A DNA stretch of 64,000 nt from Tuctoria greenei. Taxonomy: Eukaryota; Streptophyta; Magnoliopsida; Poales; Poaceae. Positions 29,341 through 41,703 of this stretch are shown here, one piece after another; the first letter of the stretch is position 1; each line of letters begins with the position of its first letter. The notes under the pieces were generated by a model that was not told where the DNA came from, made no database searches, and saw only the letters and a program-made list of their open reading frames with translations. Where the stretch lies: assembly GCA_036927565.1 (NCBI GenBank), contig JAYESD010000005.1:13236565-13300564 (forward strand), written 5' to 3'. The position numbers were made by a program, and so were the translations under genes.

Positions 29341-29845
29341 TCAATTTGGATCTTGGAGTGCTTCCTCAATGTGAGTGGGTTCTACACATGAAACAAACGA
29401 GTAGTGCTCACAAAATGAAGCGAAATGAAGAGAACGTGTACTCACACCCCTTGACGGACTTCCGATGATTTGGTCCATCGGATGCGCCTTGGAGATGCGT
29501 TCATGCCTCATAAGTGGTTGTGAAGCACTTGGCGATGGTGATGCGTGTTGCTCTTCTTGTGGTTGGACTTGATCATGGACTTCTTCTTCTTCTTGATGTT
29601 GTGTGGCTTGTGAGTCTTGAGTCGGCAGTGGATCATCCTTCTCTTCTTCATCAACTTGAGGCGCCATAGAGGTGTTGATGTTGGAACTTGAAGCTCCCCC
29701 TTGATCATGGCTCTCCTCAACTTTAGGCTTGATGTCTCCAATGGTCATGTTCTTCATAGCTTCTCGTAGAGGCTCATCATCTGTTTCATCATGACCAAAA
29801 CTCTCCTCTTGGGAGCCATTAGTTTCATCAAACTCAACATCACAA
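29341..29845 (-). pseudogene. Copia-B linker between integrase and RT
   Basis: A low-complexity acidic and Gln-rich region (SSNINTSMAPQVDEEEKDD, then HQEEEEVHDQVQPQEEQ) that ends HERISKAHPMDQIIGSPSRGVSTRS. The phrase HPMDQIIGSP.GV.TRS is the standard junction before copia RT. Stops at its borders (29341 and about 29845) separate it from both neighbours. Confidence 0.75.
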
Positions 29846-29847
29846 CT

Positions 29848-30482
29848 TTACTCAACTAAACCGGAGGTTTGGTTGAATACTCGATATGCTTTTGAGTTTG
29901 ATGCATAACCAAGAAATATACCAACATCACATCTTCTTTCAAACTTACCGAGCCTTTTCTTGCGGTAGATGTAGCACTTGCACCCAAAGACTCGAAAGTA
30001 GGAGATGTTGGGCTTTCTCCCAATGAGAAGTTCGTACGGGGTCTTTTGAAGTAGTCGATGTAGGTAGACCCTATTTGCGGCATGGCACGCCGTGTTGATT
30101 GCTTCGGCCCAAAACTTCTCCGACGTGCCGTAGTCATCAAGCATTGCTCGCGCAAGAGTGATGAGAGTCTTATTCTTCCTTTCAACAACACCATTTTGTT
30201 GAGGAGTGTATGTGGCTGAAAACTCATGTTTCACGCCTTCACGGTCACACCACTCCCAATGTTGTAGTTCTTGAATTCGGTGTCGTTGTCACTCTGGACC
30301 TTGATGATGGGAAGTTGAAATTCCCTTTGAGCGCGGTTGGCGAAGGTCTTAAACACCTCCGGAGTTTCACTCTTGTCACCTAGAAATAAAGTCCAAGCAT
30401 AGCGAGAGTAGTCATCAACTATAACAAGACAATAGAGGTTACCGCCAAGGCTTTGATATGTGGACGGTCCAAAGTGGTCCAT
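29848..30482 (-). pseudogene. Copia-B integrase core
   Basis: On the minus strand 30482-30231 reads MDHFGPSTYQSLGGNLYCLVIVDDYSRYAWT, QSDNDTEF and an early loss of frame at 30235. The next frame carries EFSATYTPQQNGVVERKNKTL, ARAMLDDY, FWAEAINTACHAANRVYLH, GRKPNISYFRVFGCKCYI and VGIFLGYASNSKAYRVFN. The catalytic acidic residues (in LD-type VIVDDYS context, QSDN and QNGVVERKN) are present across the break. It ends at a stop near 29848. Confidence 0.85.
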
Positions 30483-30491
30483 GTGGAGTAG

Positions 30492-31100
30492 TTAAAGTGG
30501 CTTGGAGGTTGACACCATTGTCTTCATCAGGTGGTGTGAAGCAACTTGCTTCCCGGCTTGACAAGCGCTACAAAGCTTGTTCTTCTCAAATGTAACATCC
30601 TTCACGCCAGTCACCATCCCAAACTTGAATGACTTCTTGAGCTTGCTCATCCCTATGTGTTCTATGCGTCGGTGCCATAACCATCCCAAACTTGTCTTAG
30701 TGAAAAGGCAAGTGGTCAAGCTAGCATTCTTGTTGGAGAAGTCTACTAGGTAGAGGTGTCCATGCCGAAATCCTTTGAAGACTAGTTCTTGGCTTGTCTC
30801 ACTACTCACAACAACATCACTTTTGCTAAAGGTGCACGTTAGTCCAAGATCACATAGTTGTGCAATAGAAAGTAAATTAAAACTAAGCGACTTAACGTAC
30901 AAAACATTGGAAATAGATAAGTCATTGGAAATAGCAATTTTACCTAACCCAATTACCTTACCCTTAGAGTTATCACCAAAGGTGACTTGTTCATGATTGC
31001 CGGGGTTTTCTATGGTGGTGAACATACCATCATTGCCGGTCATATGTTGGGTGCACCCGCTATCGAGTACCCAATGCTTTCCTCCAGCTTTGTAGTTCAC
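30492..31100 (-). pseudogene. Copia-B protease and GAG-pre-integrase region
   Basis: On the minus strand the product starts KHWVLDSGCTQHMTGND, with the copia protease site DSGC. It continues with VTFGDNSKGKVIGLGKI and SNVLYVKSLSFNLLSIAQLCD, then the pre-integrase segment WLWHRRIEHIGMSKLKK and CSACQAGKQVASHH, the HHCC zinc site with the second His context changed (HRRIEH). A stop near 30490 separates it from the integrase core. Confidence 0.85.
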
Positions 31101-31114
31101 CTACACACATGAAT

Positions 31115-31762
31115 TCAATTTTTAACTTTAGGCACCCAAGCCAACTTAGGTCCTTGTATGTGTGATACAAGTGTCTTTGGGACCCAAAGTTGCTTGGGGA
31201 GATTCCCCTTCATGCCCTTCATGTCTTTGCCAATGAACCTTGCCTTCACCTTGCCATCTACTTTACTTAAGAGATAATAATGATCATTGAAAGTAGATTT
31301 GTAATTAATGGGCAATTTTGGAGAAGGTCGGTTAGGAAGAGGACACTCCCTTGTGTGGTGACCGGTGACCTCACAATGTTGGCAATAAGAACCAACTTCC
31401 TTGATGAAGCTTGTTCTAAGCTCCGGTGAGGGCACCTTTCCTTTGTTGGGCACCGGGAAGGATCCAAGTCCTCTCTTGTTGAAGGCCTTTGCTTGTTGGA
31501 AGAGGATTTCCTTGTGTTTGACTTCCCCTTTTGAAAGTCTAGCCACACTAGTGCGGAGACTCTCAATTTCTTCCAGCAAGTCCTTCTTCCTAGCATTTGC
31601 TTTCAAAGGCAAAGACTTGTTCAAGGCATTAGTGACATGAGAAGTAATGGATATCCTATTATTAAGAGTTTGTTTCTTTATGTTTTTCAATTCTTGATCA
31701 AGCGCTTCATGAGCAAGGCTAAGTGTTTGATGCTCTTGTACTAACTTGTTGTGCTCTCCCAA
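31115..31762 (-). pseudogene. Copia-B gag C-terminal part with second zinc knuckle
   Basis: A coiled-coil-like start (NKLVQEHQTLSLAHEALDQEL) is followed by a basic linker. A knuckle of the form CQHCEVTGHHTRECP (CCHC) follows, then a tail ending in WVPK repeats (LWVPKTLVSHIQGPKLAWVPK), the usual junction to the protease in this lineage. It lies in a different frame from the first gag part, the shift being near 31790. Confidence 0.8.
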
Positions 31763-31797
31763 GAGTGTTTGGTGTGCTAAGTTAAGCTCATGATGAT

Positions 31798-33240
31798 CTA
31801 GCTTGATTTTAGCCTTATCCTCTTCAATTGCTTGACATGGGATTTGAGCGTGTCATGCTCTTTAAGTATGCTTTCATACTTGTCAAGCAAATCGAGGTTA
31901 GCACTCTCAAGCCTAGCACGAGTCTCTTCAAGGACTTTAACCTTACTCTTTTCCCTCTTAATGATAGTATGATATTCATTTATTAAAGAATTTAAATCAT
32001 CGGGGGAAAGCTCATCATCGCTAGAGTTGTCACATACCTTGGTGTTACCTTTCGCCATGAGGAACATGGGCGGTGGATGAAGAGGTGAGTCATCATTGTT
32101 GGCAATGGCGAGGCCGGCCAAACTTTCTTCTTCCGCTTCACTCTCTTCATCACTTGTTTCTTCGTCGGTGACCCATTCATTTGCCTCACACATGAACACC
32201 TTTTGTGGGCCATTTCTCTTCTTTGGGAAGAGTTTTGCCTTCTTGCCCTTGTCATGTTTCCTCTTCCCAAAGTATCTTGGCTTGGGTTTGGCCTCTTCTT
32301 CATCATCTTCACTATCTTCAAGCTTGCGATGCTTGCTCTTGTGATTCTCTCTTCTTTTGTCCGGTTTTGGACAATCATAGGAGATGTGGCCTTGATCACC
32401 ACAATTGTAGCAAGTCTTGTGATCATCTCTCCTTAGTAGAAATGCTTTCTTCTTGGGATCAAATGTGTATCCCTTCTTAGTAATCTTGGAGTTCAAGCGA
32501 GAGAACTTTCTAATCATTGATGCAAGCTCATCATCGTCATCTTCACTTGATGCTTGCTCTTCTTCACTTGGGCTAGGCTCAACCATTTTCTTTTTGTTGA
32601 GATTTGTTCTCTTGGTGGAGGCCTTTAGAGCAATTGTCTTTGAAGATGATTGCTCCATCATCCCAAGTACACTCATCTCATGAGCGTGAATCTCTCCAAT
32701 GAGTTCTGAAACTTCAATGTGGTTAAGAGATTCTTTTTGGAGCATGGAGTTGATGATGTTGTACTTTGGCTTAGGGAGGAGCATAAGAATCTTGCGGTTG
32801 ATGAGTCCTATGCCAAGAGAAGCAATGTCAAGAGCATTAATTTCTTCAATAAGTACATTCAAGCGAGAGAACATCTCATTGACATTTTCATGATATAGCA
32901 TCTTAAATTCATCATATTTGGCTTTAAGCATGTGATATTTGAGTTCTTTGACACGAGACGAACCCTCATGTATTTCTATCAAGCAAGCCCAAATTTCACA
33001 TGCCTTTTCTTTGCTAGCAATCCTAGCAAACACATCTTGACTAATACATTCGTAAATTGCATTCCTAGCTTTAGCATCCCATTTAATTTGATCACCAACA
33101 TAATTGTGCTCACCAAACCCTGCGTGGGTCGCTTCCCATACTTCGGGAGTAATAGCCTCTAGATAAGCGCGCATGCGTGCTTTCCAATAGGCAAAGTTCT
33201 TGCCCTCGAAGATAGGAACCGAACCCCCAACCTTGGCCAT
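31798..33240 (-). pseudogene. Copia-B gag, N-terminal part
   Basis: This minus-strand frame of 480 codons starts 61 bp after the LTR. The UBN2-type capsid is clear: VPIFEGKNFAYWKARMRAYLEAI, FARIASKEKACEIWACL, ELKYHMLKAKYDEFKM and LNVLIEEINALD. A CCHC knuckle CYNCGDQGHISYDC lies at about 32371-32415, followed by an acidic/Lys-rich region and a C-terminal coiled coil (SKVKVLEETRARLESANLDL). The length and the acidic insert are typical of SIRE/Maximus gag. The frame is open through this part; the break to the next part is near 31790. Confidence 0.88.
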
Positions 33241-33286
33241 TTTAGCTCTCTAGTGGTGAAGCTAGAATGATCCTATGAGCAACCTT

Positions 33287-33298
33287 GCTCTGATACCA
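33287..33298 (-). other. Copia-B primer-binding site (initiator Met tRNA)
   Basis: On the minus strand this is TGGTATCAGAGC, the exact classical plant copia primer site, two bases inside the 5' LTR. Confidence 0.92.
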
Positions 33299-33300
33299 AT

Positions 33301-34728
33301 TGTAAGGATCGAATGCCCAAGAGGGGGGGTGAATTGGGCTTCTTTTCAAAAAATCAAAGCTATAAAACTTAATTACTCAAAGCCCAATTCCCTACACAAA
33401 CAATCTATGCATTCAAATAAATAGCGACTTCGCGATATATAAAATGCATAAATGTAGGGTGAGAGTATGAGCATGCAAACTCCCGAGGAGACACGAGGAT
33501 TTATCTCGTGGTTCGGCAAGATCGTCAAGATCTTCCTACATCCACGTTGTGGCACCCACCAAAGGGTATAGCCACACCCAAGTCACCGAGACTGGGGATC
33601 TTCACTATTCTTCTCCGTTTCCAACCTCGGCAAGGTGGAGCTCAAGCCTTGTACACTTTGAATCCTCTGGGCTTCCACAATCGTATTGGCAAGCTCCGGA
33701 AGTCTCTCTCAATTACAAACACCAAGGGACACTCCCTTACAGCTCTCACTACACTAGAGATTCCACTCACCAAGAATGGAGGCACACAAGCTCTCTCTCT
33801 AGCTAGTTCTAGCCTATCTCTTGGTGTGTAAGTGGTCTAAAGGTTGTAGAAGTGATGGCTCAATGTCTTGAATGCTTGAGGATGTGTAGAGTATGTCTGG
33901 TGATCAAGACTTATTGATTTGACAGGTTGAAGGGGTATAAATAGCCAGCCTCCAAGAAATAGCCGTTGGAAAAGTAGGCTGACATCACTGCTCTGCGAAC
34001 ATCGGATGATCTGATGTCTCCACTTCAGTTATCATCGGTCCAATCCAAATTAGCTGATGTCATTGTGTCAGATATGACCATTGTTAGACCGATGTTGCAC
34101 TTGTCTTCTAATCGGATGATCCGGTGGCTCTTCCTCCAGAATTGGTTCCAACTTGATGCTTACTGGAGTGATTGACCGATGTGTTCAAAGGCTGTACATT
34201 AGATGATCCGGTGCTACACTTAGTCCAAGGATATTGCTTACTGTACTGATGGACCGATGTAGCTTTGCCCTTAACATCGGATGATCCAGTGAGTGCTTTG
34301 TTCTGAGGTCTTCTTCTTCTGCTGAATCAACTCGACCGATGTGTTGTTCTCAGGAATCATCGGTTGATCCGGTGAGATGATTTTGTTTGCTTTGAGTTGT
34401 TCTAAGTGATTCTTTTGAACTTTGCTCGATTGACCTCTTAGACATTTGTTGGAAATGTACTTCTGATGATTTTCAAGAATTGAGTATTGTCAATTATGGT
34501 TGAATGACTTTGACATATGAGCTTTTACTTCTTATCTTCACAACATTGATTGATCTAATAAAATGATTGTTTAGGGGTCTCCAATGATCAGTAGTTGATG
34601 TTCATATTCATATAGATTTCATTTGATTGAGTGATATGGGAGACCTTGCAACCACAAATTCATTAGTAAAATCCAATGGTTGTCATTAATCACCGAAACC
34701 ATACCTCATGGGGGCCTAGATGCTTTCA
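33301..34728 (-). repeat. Copia-B 5' LTR (right, 1428 bp)
   Basis: It starts TGTAAGG and ends TTTCA in plus orientation, next to the TSD CTTCT. It differs from the left LTR by scattered substitutions and small indels. It contains the same series of CGGATGATCCG-type palindromes (about 33999-34375). Confidence 0.92.
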
Positions 34729-34733
34729 CTTCT

Positions 34734-35602
34734 ATCTCTAGCGCATCTATTATTGTGGCATTTAGACAGGGTGTACGAGACAAGAAGATGCTGGAGAAGT
34801 TGGTGATCAAGGAGATCACCAGCGTCACGGAGCTGCGGAGGGCCATGAAATGCACTCCAAACCACCTCCGAAGGATAACAAAAAATCCTCCAAGGGCGAA
34901 GCCACTACCTCCGGGAGTGGCAAAAAGAAGAAAAAGTCCAACGACAAGAAAAAGTCGTCAGCTGGCACACCTACTGCTGCAGCTGCTGCAGTTGCCGCCA
35001 TCTTCAGATGAAGGTCGAGATTGTTTCTCGGGGCGTGGCCACTTTCCGACAAAGAGAAGGAAAACATAAAGTCGGCGAAGCTCCGGCTGAAGAGGAGTTA
35101 GGTTTTCAGGACCCTAAAAAGGTCCTGAAGGCTGTCTACACCTCCGTCGACGATGACTCCGACGTCTCCGACAATGAACATCGGAAAACCATGAAGACCA
35201 TCTTTGGTGATTATTGGGACATCACTTCCCGCCGTGTCCTCAAGACCATGCGGCGGGACATGGCTTCGGTAGCTCCCACCGTTAGGGCAGAGCTGCACCG
35301 GAAGTGGATGGATACCGCCATCACTTTCGACACGTCAGACTGCCCTCAGAATATGATTGGAGCTAGCCAACTCCCATTGATGTTATCTCCGACCATCAAC
35401 AACATCCAACTCCACCATGTAATGGTGGACGGAGGTTCGGGGCTGAACCTCATAAGCTTCAAAGCTTTTGTCAAGCTTCAGCTCCGACCTTCGGACCTTC
35501 GCCCCTCTCGACCTTTCTCTGGAGTAGGTCCGGGGGTCATAACCCCACTTGGTGCCATTACTCTCCCCGTGACCTTCGGGACTCGGGAGAATTATCACAC
35601 CC
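34734..35602 (+). pseudogene. Gypsy-A gag (second part) and protease start
   Basis: Gag resumes after Copia-B with SASIIVAFRQGVRDKKMLEKL, in line with Gypsy-C. Two local deletions follow: one after VTEL shifts the frame, and one near 35000 removes the CX2HX4HX4C knuckle. The later part (35008-35600) is open and reads EEELGFQDPKKVLKAVYTSVDD, then the protease with VMVDGGSGLNLISF. At about 35603 the sequence jumps into what corresponds to Gypsy-C 17930, so the end of protease, the inter-ORF TAG and almost all of RT are gone (about 1.3 kb). Confidence 0.85.
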
Positions 35603-38233
35603 ACTTGGTCCGAAGAAGCAGAAAAGGCGTTCCAGGAGCTAAAGCACCTCCTCACCACTCTACCAACCTTGGTAGCTCCGAACCCTGGTGAGCCTTTAAT
35701 GCTTTACATTTCGGCAACTAACGAAGTTGTCAGCATGATCCTGGTGGTGGAGAGACCAGAACCTTTACAAGCTCAGGAATCTAGACCCCTCCGGGAGGGT
35801 CAGGAGGTTCGTGAAGGCGAGTTTGGGTCCCAGCCCCCAGACTTGGATTTACAAGGAGTTACTCTTGTCGAACAAGATGATCCGGATCCCTCCGGGAGGG
35901 TCCGAGTCACTCCAGAAGAAGCTCCGGGTTCCTTCAGCAAGGACCTGGAGGTCCCCGAAGAAGGTCCGGATCCCTCCAGAAGGGTCCAGGTCGATGAGGA
36001 GGAAGCTCCGGGCCCCTCCGGGAGGGTTCGGACAATCCAACGCCCAGTGTACTTCATCAGCAAAGTACTCCATGATGCCAAGACTCGATACCTAGAGGTG
36101 CATAAGTTGCTCTATGCAGTTCTTATCGTCTCCAGGAAGCTTCACCATTACTTCCAAGCTCATAAGATCTCAGTGGTGACCTCTTATCCACCGCGTGCGA
36201 TCTTGCATAATCCCAATTCTACTAGGAACATTGCAAAGTGGGCAGCAGAATTGGCTAAGTTTGACCTAGAATTCGTCCCAAGGCAAGCGATCAAGAGTCA
36301 AGCACTGGCGGACTTTTGTGGCGGAATGGACCCCCTCCCCATCAAACCCTGGGGGCCCTAGTGAGCAGAAGCCAGAACTCAAGGCTCCGATCTTCACCGA
36401 GCCTCACTGGACTCTCTACTTCAACGGCTCCATGCAGAAGCAGGGGGCCGGAGCTAGAGTCCTTCTTCTCGCTCCAACCGGGGAGAAGGTAAAATACATG
36501 GTCCACCTTGACTTCAAGGCGACCAACAACATGGCGGAGTATGAAGCACTCATTTACGGACTAAAGGTGGCACTGTCATACGGTGTCAAGCAGCTGTTGG
36601 TCAAGGGAGATTCGTAGCTCATCATTAAACAGGTGAAGGGTGAATGCTCCTGCAACAATCCCCAACTAGCTGTTTATCTCCTTGAAGTCCAGAGGCCTCA
36701 GAAGGACTTCGAAGTCCTGGACCTCCACCATGTCCAGCGTCTCCATAACGCTGAAGCTGGCGAACTCTCGACGAAAGCGTCAACCGGGGCTCCGGCTCCC
36801 GGCGGAACCTTCGTCCGAAGGTTGTCAAAACCCACAGCTCAGCCTGCCGAACTGAGCGAAGGGGGCGAGACCAGCATCCCAAAGCTGGCGGTCCCGATGG
36901 CCCTATTACCATGGCAACCATCAAGGGTCGTAGGTGCTGCCGGAAGCTCCGAGCAACCCAGCACGCAAGACTCAAATGCTCAAGCAAGCTCCGATGCATG
37001 GATCTCGGAGATCCGGAGCTACTTGAAAGACAATATCCTTCCTGACGATGATGTATCCACTGACCGTATAGTCAGATTGGCTAAAAGATACACGTTGGTA
37101 GAAGGGGATCTCTACCGGTGCGGTGCCAACGGCGTCCTAATGTGGTGCATCACAAGGGAAGAAGGTTGTGAGCTCCTCACGGAAATCAATGGAGGCGAGT
37201 GTGGGAACCACGCGTCTTCCCGCACGCTGGTCGGTAAAGCCTTTCGGCATGGCTTTTACTGACCTATAGCGCTCAAGGATGCAACTGAGCTGGTGAAGAA
37301 ATGAGAAGCATGCCAGTTTCATGTGAAAAAAATTCACACACCGGCTCAACCTCTACAAATGATACCTCCTACATGGCCTTTCGCTGTGTGGGGATGGATA
37401 TCTTGGGACCTTTCCCAAGAGCCGTCGGAGGTTACATATTCTTGTATGTTGCCATTGACAAATTCACCAAATGGTCGGAAGCAACTCCAGTTGTGACAAT
37501 TAACAAGCAATCAGCTATCAACTTCTTGCAGTCCATCGTATGCAGATTTGGAGTCTCGAGCAAAATCATAACAGATAATAGGACCCAATTCACAAGCTCT
37601 ACTTTCCAAGGATACTGCGAAGACCTCGACATCCAAGTCAGCTACGCTTTCGTAGCTCACCCGGCAAGCAATGGCCAAGCCGAGAGAGAAAATGCAGAAA
37701 TCCTAAAAGGACTCAAGATGTGCACTTATGTGCGTCTGAAAAAACATGGAGCCAACTGGATCGAATAGCTTCCGCCCACTCTATGGGCCAACAGGACAAC
37801 TCCAAATCGGTCAACTGGAGAGACACCATTCTTCCTGGTGTACGGAGCTGAGACAGTCCTTCCTCTAGAAATCACCTTGGGGTCGCTACGGGTCTGGACC
37901 TTCAACGAAGCCACGCAGGACCAACTCCGATGTGAAGACCTAGACCTCCTTGAAGAGGGAAGGTGCCGAGTAGCTGTTCAGAATGCCCGATACCACCAAG
38001 CTCTTCGGCGCTATCACCAACGGCATGTTCACAACCGACAGCTCGAGGAAGGCGATCTGGTGCTGCGGAGAATACAATCCAGAGAAGGGTTAAACAAACT
38101 TTCCCCCAGTTGGGAAGGACCCTTCCGAGTGATCAAAGTATCCCGTACCGGATGCGTTCGCTTGGCAACCGAGGATGGAACACCTCTCCCAAATCCTTGG
38201 AACATTGAGCACCTCCGTAAGTTCTACGCTTAA
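35603..38233 (+). pseudogene. Gypsy-A RNase H and integrase, degenerate
   Basis: After the deletion junction the connection RNase H, its acidic repeat insert (DPSGRVR units, about 35800-36030) and the second RNase H (YFNGSMQKQGAGA) are recognisable. A frame break lies near 36320 and a stop at 36616. The integrase zinc region and core (VGMDILGPFPRAVGGY, TDNRTQF, NGQAEREN) contain stops near 37261, 37303 and 37767. The terminal WEGPFRV...PNPWNIEHLRKFYA ends at 38233. The second catalytic context reads TDNRTQF rather than TDNGTQF. It cannot encode working enzymes. Confidence 0.87.
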
Positions 38234-39557
38234 TATCACGGAGGTGAGTCTGTAATTACATGTGATGTATGTTATAGAGTCATTGTATAGAGTCGGGTAG
38301 CTCCTCCGGGAGGACAGCCGAACCTACCCCATTAGGTCTGCAACATCCATGCAACACTTTTCACAGTCTCAAAACTAAAAGTGTAGCTAGCTACCTTGGG
38401 TCAAACGAGAAACAAAACACACTTAGTCTGGTTCCGTACCCTAAGAGTGTACTTGTTTCCCATGTACCCCAGACCTATAATGAAAGACGTCATTATGTGA
38501 AAACAGACTCCACGTGCATTTATTTTGTACAGGCTCAACATTTTTTATTCTTCTCTTTCTTGTCTATAACAAAGTTGTGCAGTTCTTAAGAAACTTTAGC
38601 TCGACCAGTTCATGTACAATTCGAGTTGCATTGTCTATTCTTCCGGGTCCAAACATTGTTGATGGTCTACTCGTCTGAATGCCGCCAAGCCAATCTAGGG
38701 TCGGGGTGTGCTATCAACTTAGCCTGGTCATGAACCCTAAGTACGCCACTCTACCTACACCCGGCAGGCCGAAGTAAGGCGAGTCCAGAAACAATCAGAC
38801 CTAAAGGAGACAAGGCAGTGCACTTGATTGTATTTAGAATTGTGTTCGATCTAAAAATTTCTCAGGAATAGTAAGTCACAATGAAGTTATAGATAAGAAA
38901 ATGGATTCTATTGTTTTTTTTTACTTCAGTGTGCAGGAAAAATAAATATTTCATGATGATGGTGAATGAAGCCGGGGCTGCCAAAGCTCCGACATCCTCT
39001 AGGCGACTTGTGGTCGATGCTCAAACATTGATAGCGAGCGTCGCTAGAGCTACTCAGCTCCAGTAAATCTAGGGGTCAGCCATCAACGTGAAGAAAAGAT
39101 GGTGGGAAGACTCTATAGTGGAGTCTGCTGTCGACACACCACGTGTTGACAGAGGTCACTGCCGGAGCCACCAAGCTCCGACACCCCAGAGGACTAACCG
39201 TTGATGCTTTACACATTGATGGAGACTACTGCCGGAGCTACTAAGCTTCGACGATGGTCAATTCCGGAGCCACTAAGCTCCGACAACCTCAGGGGGCCTT
39301 CACTATCGAAGACTTCGGACCTACATTCTACAAGTTCGAAACGTGCAAGTCTTCAACAACTGTTACATCCTCTTGGTACATGTTTACAATCAAATTGTGT
39401 ACATCTACCAGGGGGCCAAGTGGTACAAATGTGTTGAAAACAAAAAATGAAATTCACACAAAAAACTTAACTTGGATTTCATTCATCTTGAGACAAGAGA
39501 TTACAAAATTAGAGAAAAAGAAGAGAGGATACAAGTGGGAGCTACAAAGAGATGGTC
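38234..39557 (+). other. Gypsy-A region between pol and the antisense gene
   Basis: Noncoding and aligned with Gypsy-C 20548-21795. It has the CCGGAGC..AAGCTCCGAC hairpin copies near 39160-39285 and the conserved block ending CTACCAGGGGGCCAAG at 39370-39420. Confidence 0.6.
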
Positions 39558-41625
39558 CTAGACCCTATGGAAGAACGAGGCGACCTTCTGGGCAGCCTCC
39601 GATACACTGGCTTGGGCAATTTCTCCCTCTCCTTCGATGGGGCCTTCAAGCACTGGGTCCAGGTGGAATTGAGGGTCCCGACTTGTGTAGCACGTTAGCA
39701 CGAATTCTGCGACATCCTTCACCAGGGATTGTCCCTCGGTCTCCAGCTGGTCCGCGATGACATCGCCCATCTTGGTGAGCTTGTTGCTTGCCGAACTCAA
39801 CGCCTGCAACGCTAGGTCCAACTCCGCCTCCGGATCATCCGGACGCACGGGACTAAAACCCATTGGCGTCAGCGCGTCGTTGGATTTGCCCAGGAAGTCC
39901 CAAACTTGTTGGGACTCCACAGCCCTCGAGCCTCGCATCTCCTCCAAGGATCTTCTGTTCACCGCAAGCTTTGAATTCTCACGAGCAAGGCGCTCAACCT
40001 TTTTGGCATTCTGCTGAATCTTTTCAGCAACTTGCCTTTCGAGTTTTCCGAGCTCTTCCTCCCGGAGGTGGATCTTGTTCCGGGGGACGACCAGGTCCTT
40101 CTCCCGGCCCCACACTTTCTTCTCCCTGACAGCAATGGCATTCTCCCTCCTGTGGAGTTCCTGCCCTCGCTCCCAGGCCTTCTTCTCCTCTCTCTCGCAG
40201 CGCTCCTCCAATTTCTTGGTGTGCTCCTCGAGACTCTTGTCACCCAGAGTTAGCCTCTGAGTGAGCTCTTATTCCCTCTTCATGACGTCGTCCCGCAGCT
40301 CCAGGAGTTTTTGCTCTTCATTCTCGAGCTTTCTCTCCCGCTCCTCAAGAGCCTCCCGGCTCTTGACGAGACTAGCGTGGATGGCGTCGAGCCTCTCCTG
40401 GCGATCATCCGCTGCGTTATTAGCAACTTTGGCCTGCTCGTAGATGGCCCGAGACTGGTTGTCAAGGGATCGCGTCATGCTTTCCCTCTCATCCAGCAGC
40501 TAACCCCATTATTCCAGGCGGACCTTCTACCTCTGCACCCACTCCTTGTCGTCAGCCAGTCTCGACTGCGCCAGCTTGGTCTCGAAATGGAGTCGGTTGC
40601 GCCACCTCCTAAGAGTTTGGCGCTCCTCCTCGAGGGCCTTGCTATCGTGGTAGAAAGCCAGCTGGACCTGATGAAGACTAGAGCAGGCGTTGTCAATAGA
40701 TAACGACAGGGGGATTGGGTCAGGACCTGCCGGGGTCATCTCTGCCGGTTCCAGCGGGTTCTCAGTAACAAAAATTGGGTCCCACTCTACAAGAGCGGTC
40801 CCCTGAGCTTCCACGGCACTAGGGCTGTCCTTCGGGATAGCCTCGGCTGCCGCCGAGGAAGGTCCTGCGGTAGAAGTTTCGACCTCCGGAATTGGCTCTG
40901 AAGGTCCCGCCGCCAGATCATCAACAACTGGCTCCTCAGGCGGAGGGCCGGCAGCTTCATCTTGGCACCCTGGCTCAGGTGCGAGCACCTCCGGAACCAC
41001 TGCTTCTGGGGCGGGCGTAGAAGATTCTGCCAGAGCTGAAGCCACGTTCGTCTTCGACGTTGGCGCCTCCTCCACCACCGATTCCGGGGCTGACGCCTCG
41101 ACCACCATGGGCTCGAGCGCCAGCACCTCTACAACAACTGGCTCAGGCGCCAGTACTTCTTCGACGACTGGCTCTACCGTCGAAACTTCTGCAGCAACCG
41201 GCTCTACCGTCAGAGCTTCCTCGACAACCGGCTCAAGTGCCAGAACTCCATCAATACCCGGCTCTACCGTCGGGGCCTCATCAACTACCGGCTCGACTGT
41301 CGGGGCTTCAACAACATCCGGCTCTATGGCCGGAATTGCAGCTACCTCCGGCTCTTAGGCTGGAGCATCCATCATTTCAGCATCCGAACCCGGAGCTTCA
41401 ACCTCCGGGGCAGGTGCCGCTGGTACATCTTCATTCTCGTGGTCCGGCGCTACCACGGGAGCTTCTGGGGATGAGTCGAGGTCCAAGACCACGACAGCCA
41501 GCGCCGGAGCTGCCGTAGCCTCAGCCACCTCTTGGGGCGGCGCTGGAATAGGAGCTGAAGCTTCCGCCTACACAGCCTCAGCTGCTGCTGCAGGAACCGG
41601 AGCTTCAACCCTTTTCTTGGACACT
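39558..41625 (-). pseudogene. Gypsy-A antisense gene, exon 2, degenerate
   Basis: The counterpart of Gypsy-C 21796-23707. Open pieces at 41126-40527, 40478-40269 and 40211-39558 keep the Pro/Glu/Ala-rich part, the coiled coil (REEELGKLERQVAEKIQQNA) and the terminal segment (DALTPMGFSPVRPDDPE, VASFFHRV, TAG in the same place). Stops and small shifts separate them, for example near 40500 and 40270. Conservation of the coiled coil and end between A and C suggests the protein was under constraint before A decayed. Confidence 0.8.
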
Positions 41626-41703
41626 CTGTGGATGAAGGACGAAGAAAATTAAAACACAGTTACAACAAAAAACAATCAACTGAGGTAAAAAAACAAAAAT
41701 TAC
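41626..41703 (-). other. Intron of the Gypsy-A antisense gene (78 bp)
   Basis: Donor AG|GTAATTTTTG and acceptor CATCCACAG|A on the minus strand, the same phase and position as the intron of Gypsy-C. Interior sequence is diverged while both splice sites are kept. Confidence 0.75.

Larger units (their letters stand above)
10749..34728 (-). mobile_element. Copia-B: SIRE/Maximus-like Ty1/copia retrotransposon, middle level of the nest
   Basis: This minus-strand element has its 5' LTR at 33301-34728 and its 3' LTR at 10749-12184, with TSD CTTCT. Order on the minus strand: PBS, gag with zinc knuckle, protease, integrase, RT, RNase H, a ~2.8-kb region with a third open frame, purine tract, LTR. The long LTRs (about 1.43 kb), the large gag and the extra frame after pol fit the SIRE/Maximus lineage. 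Gypsy-C is inserted in the region between RNase H and the third frame. Its own length is about 11.1 kb. All frames carry shifts or stops. Confidence 0.9.

Noticed and set aside
33287..33298. tRNA-like sequences near the LTRs
   Set aside because: They are 12-18 bp primer-binding sites; no tRNA cloverleaf could be traced in the window.
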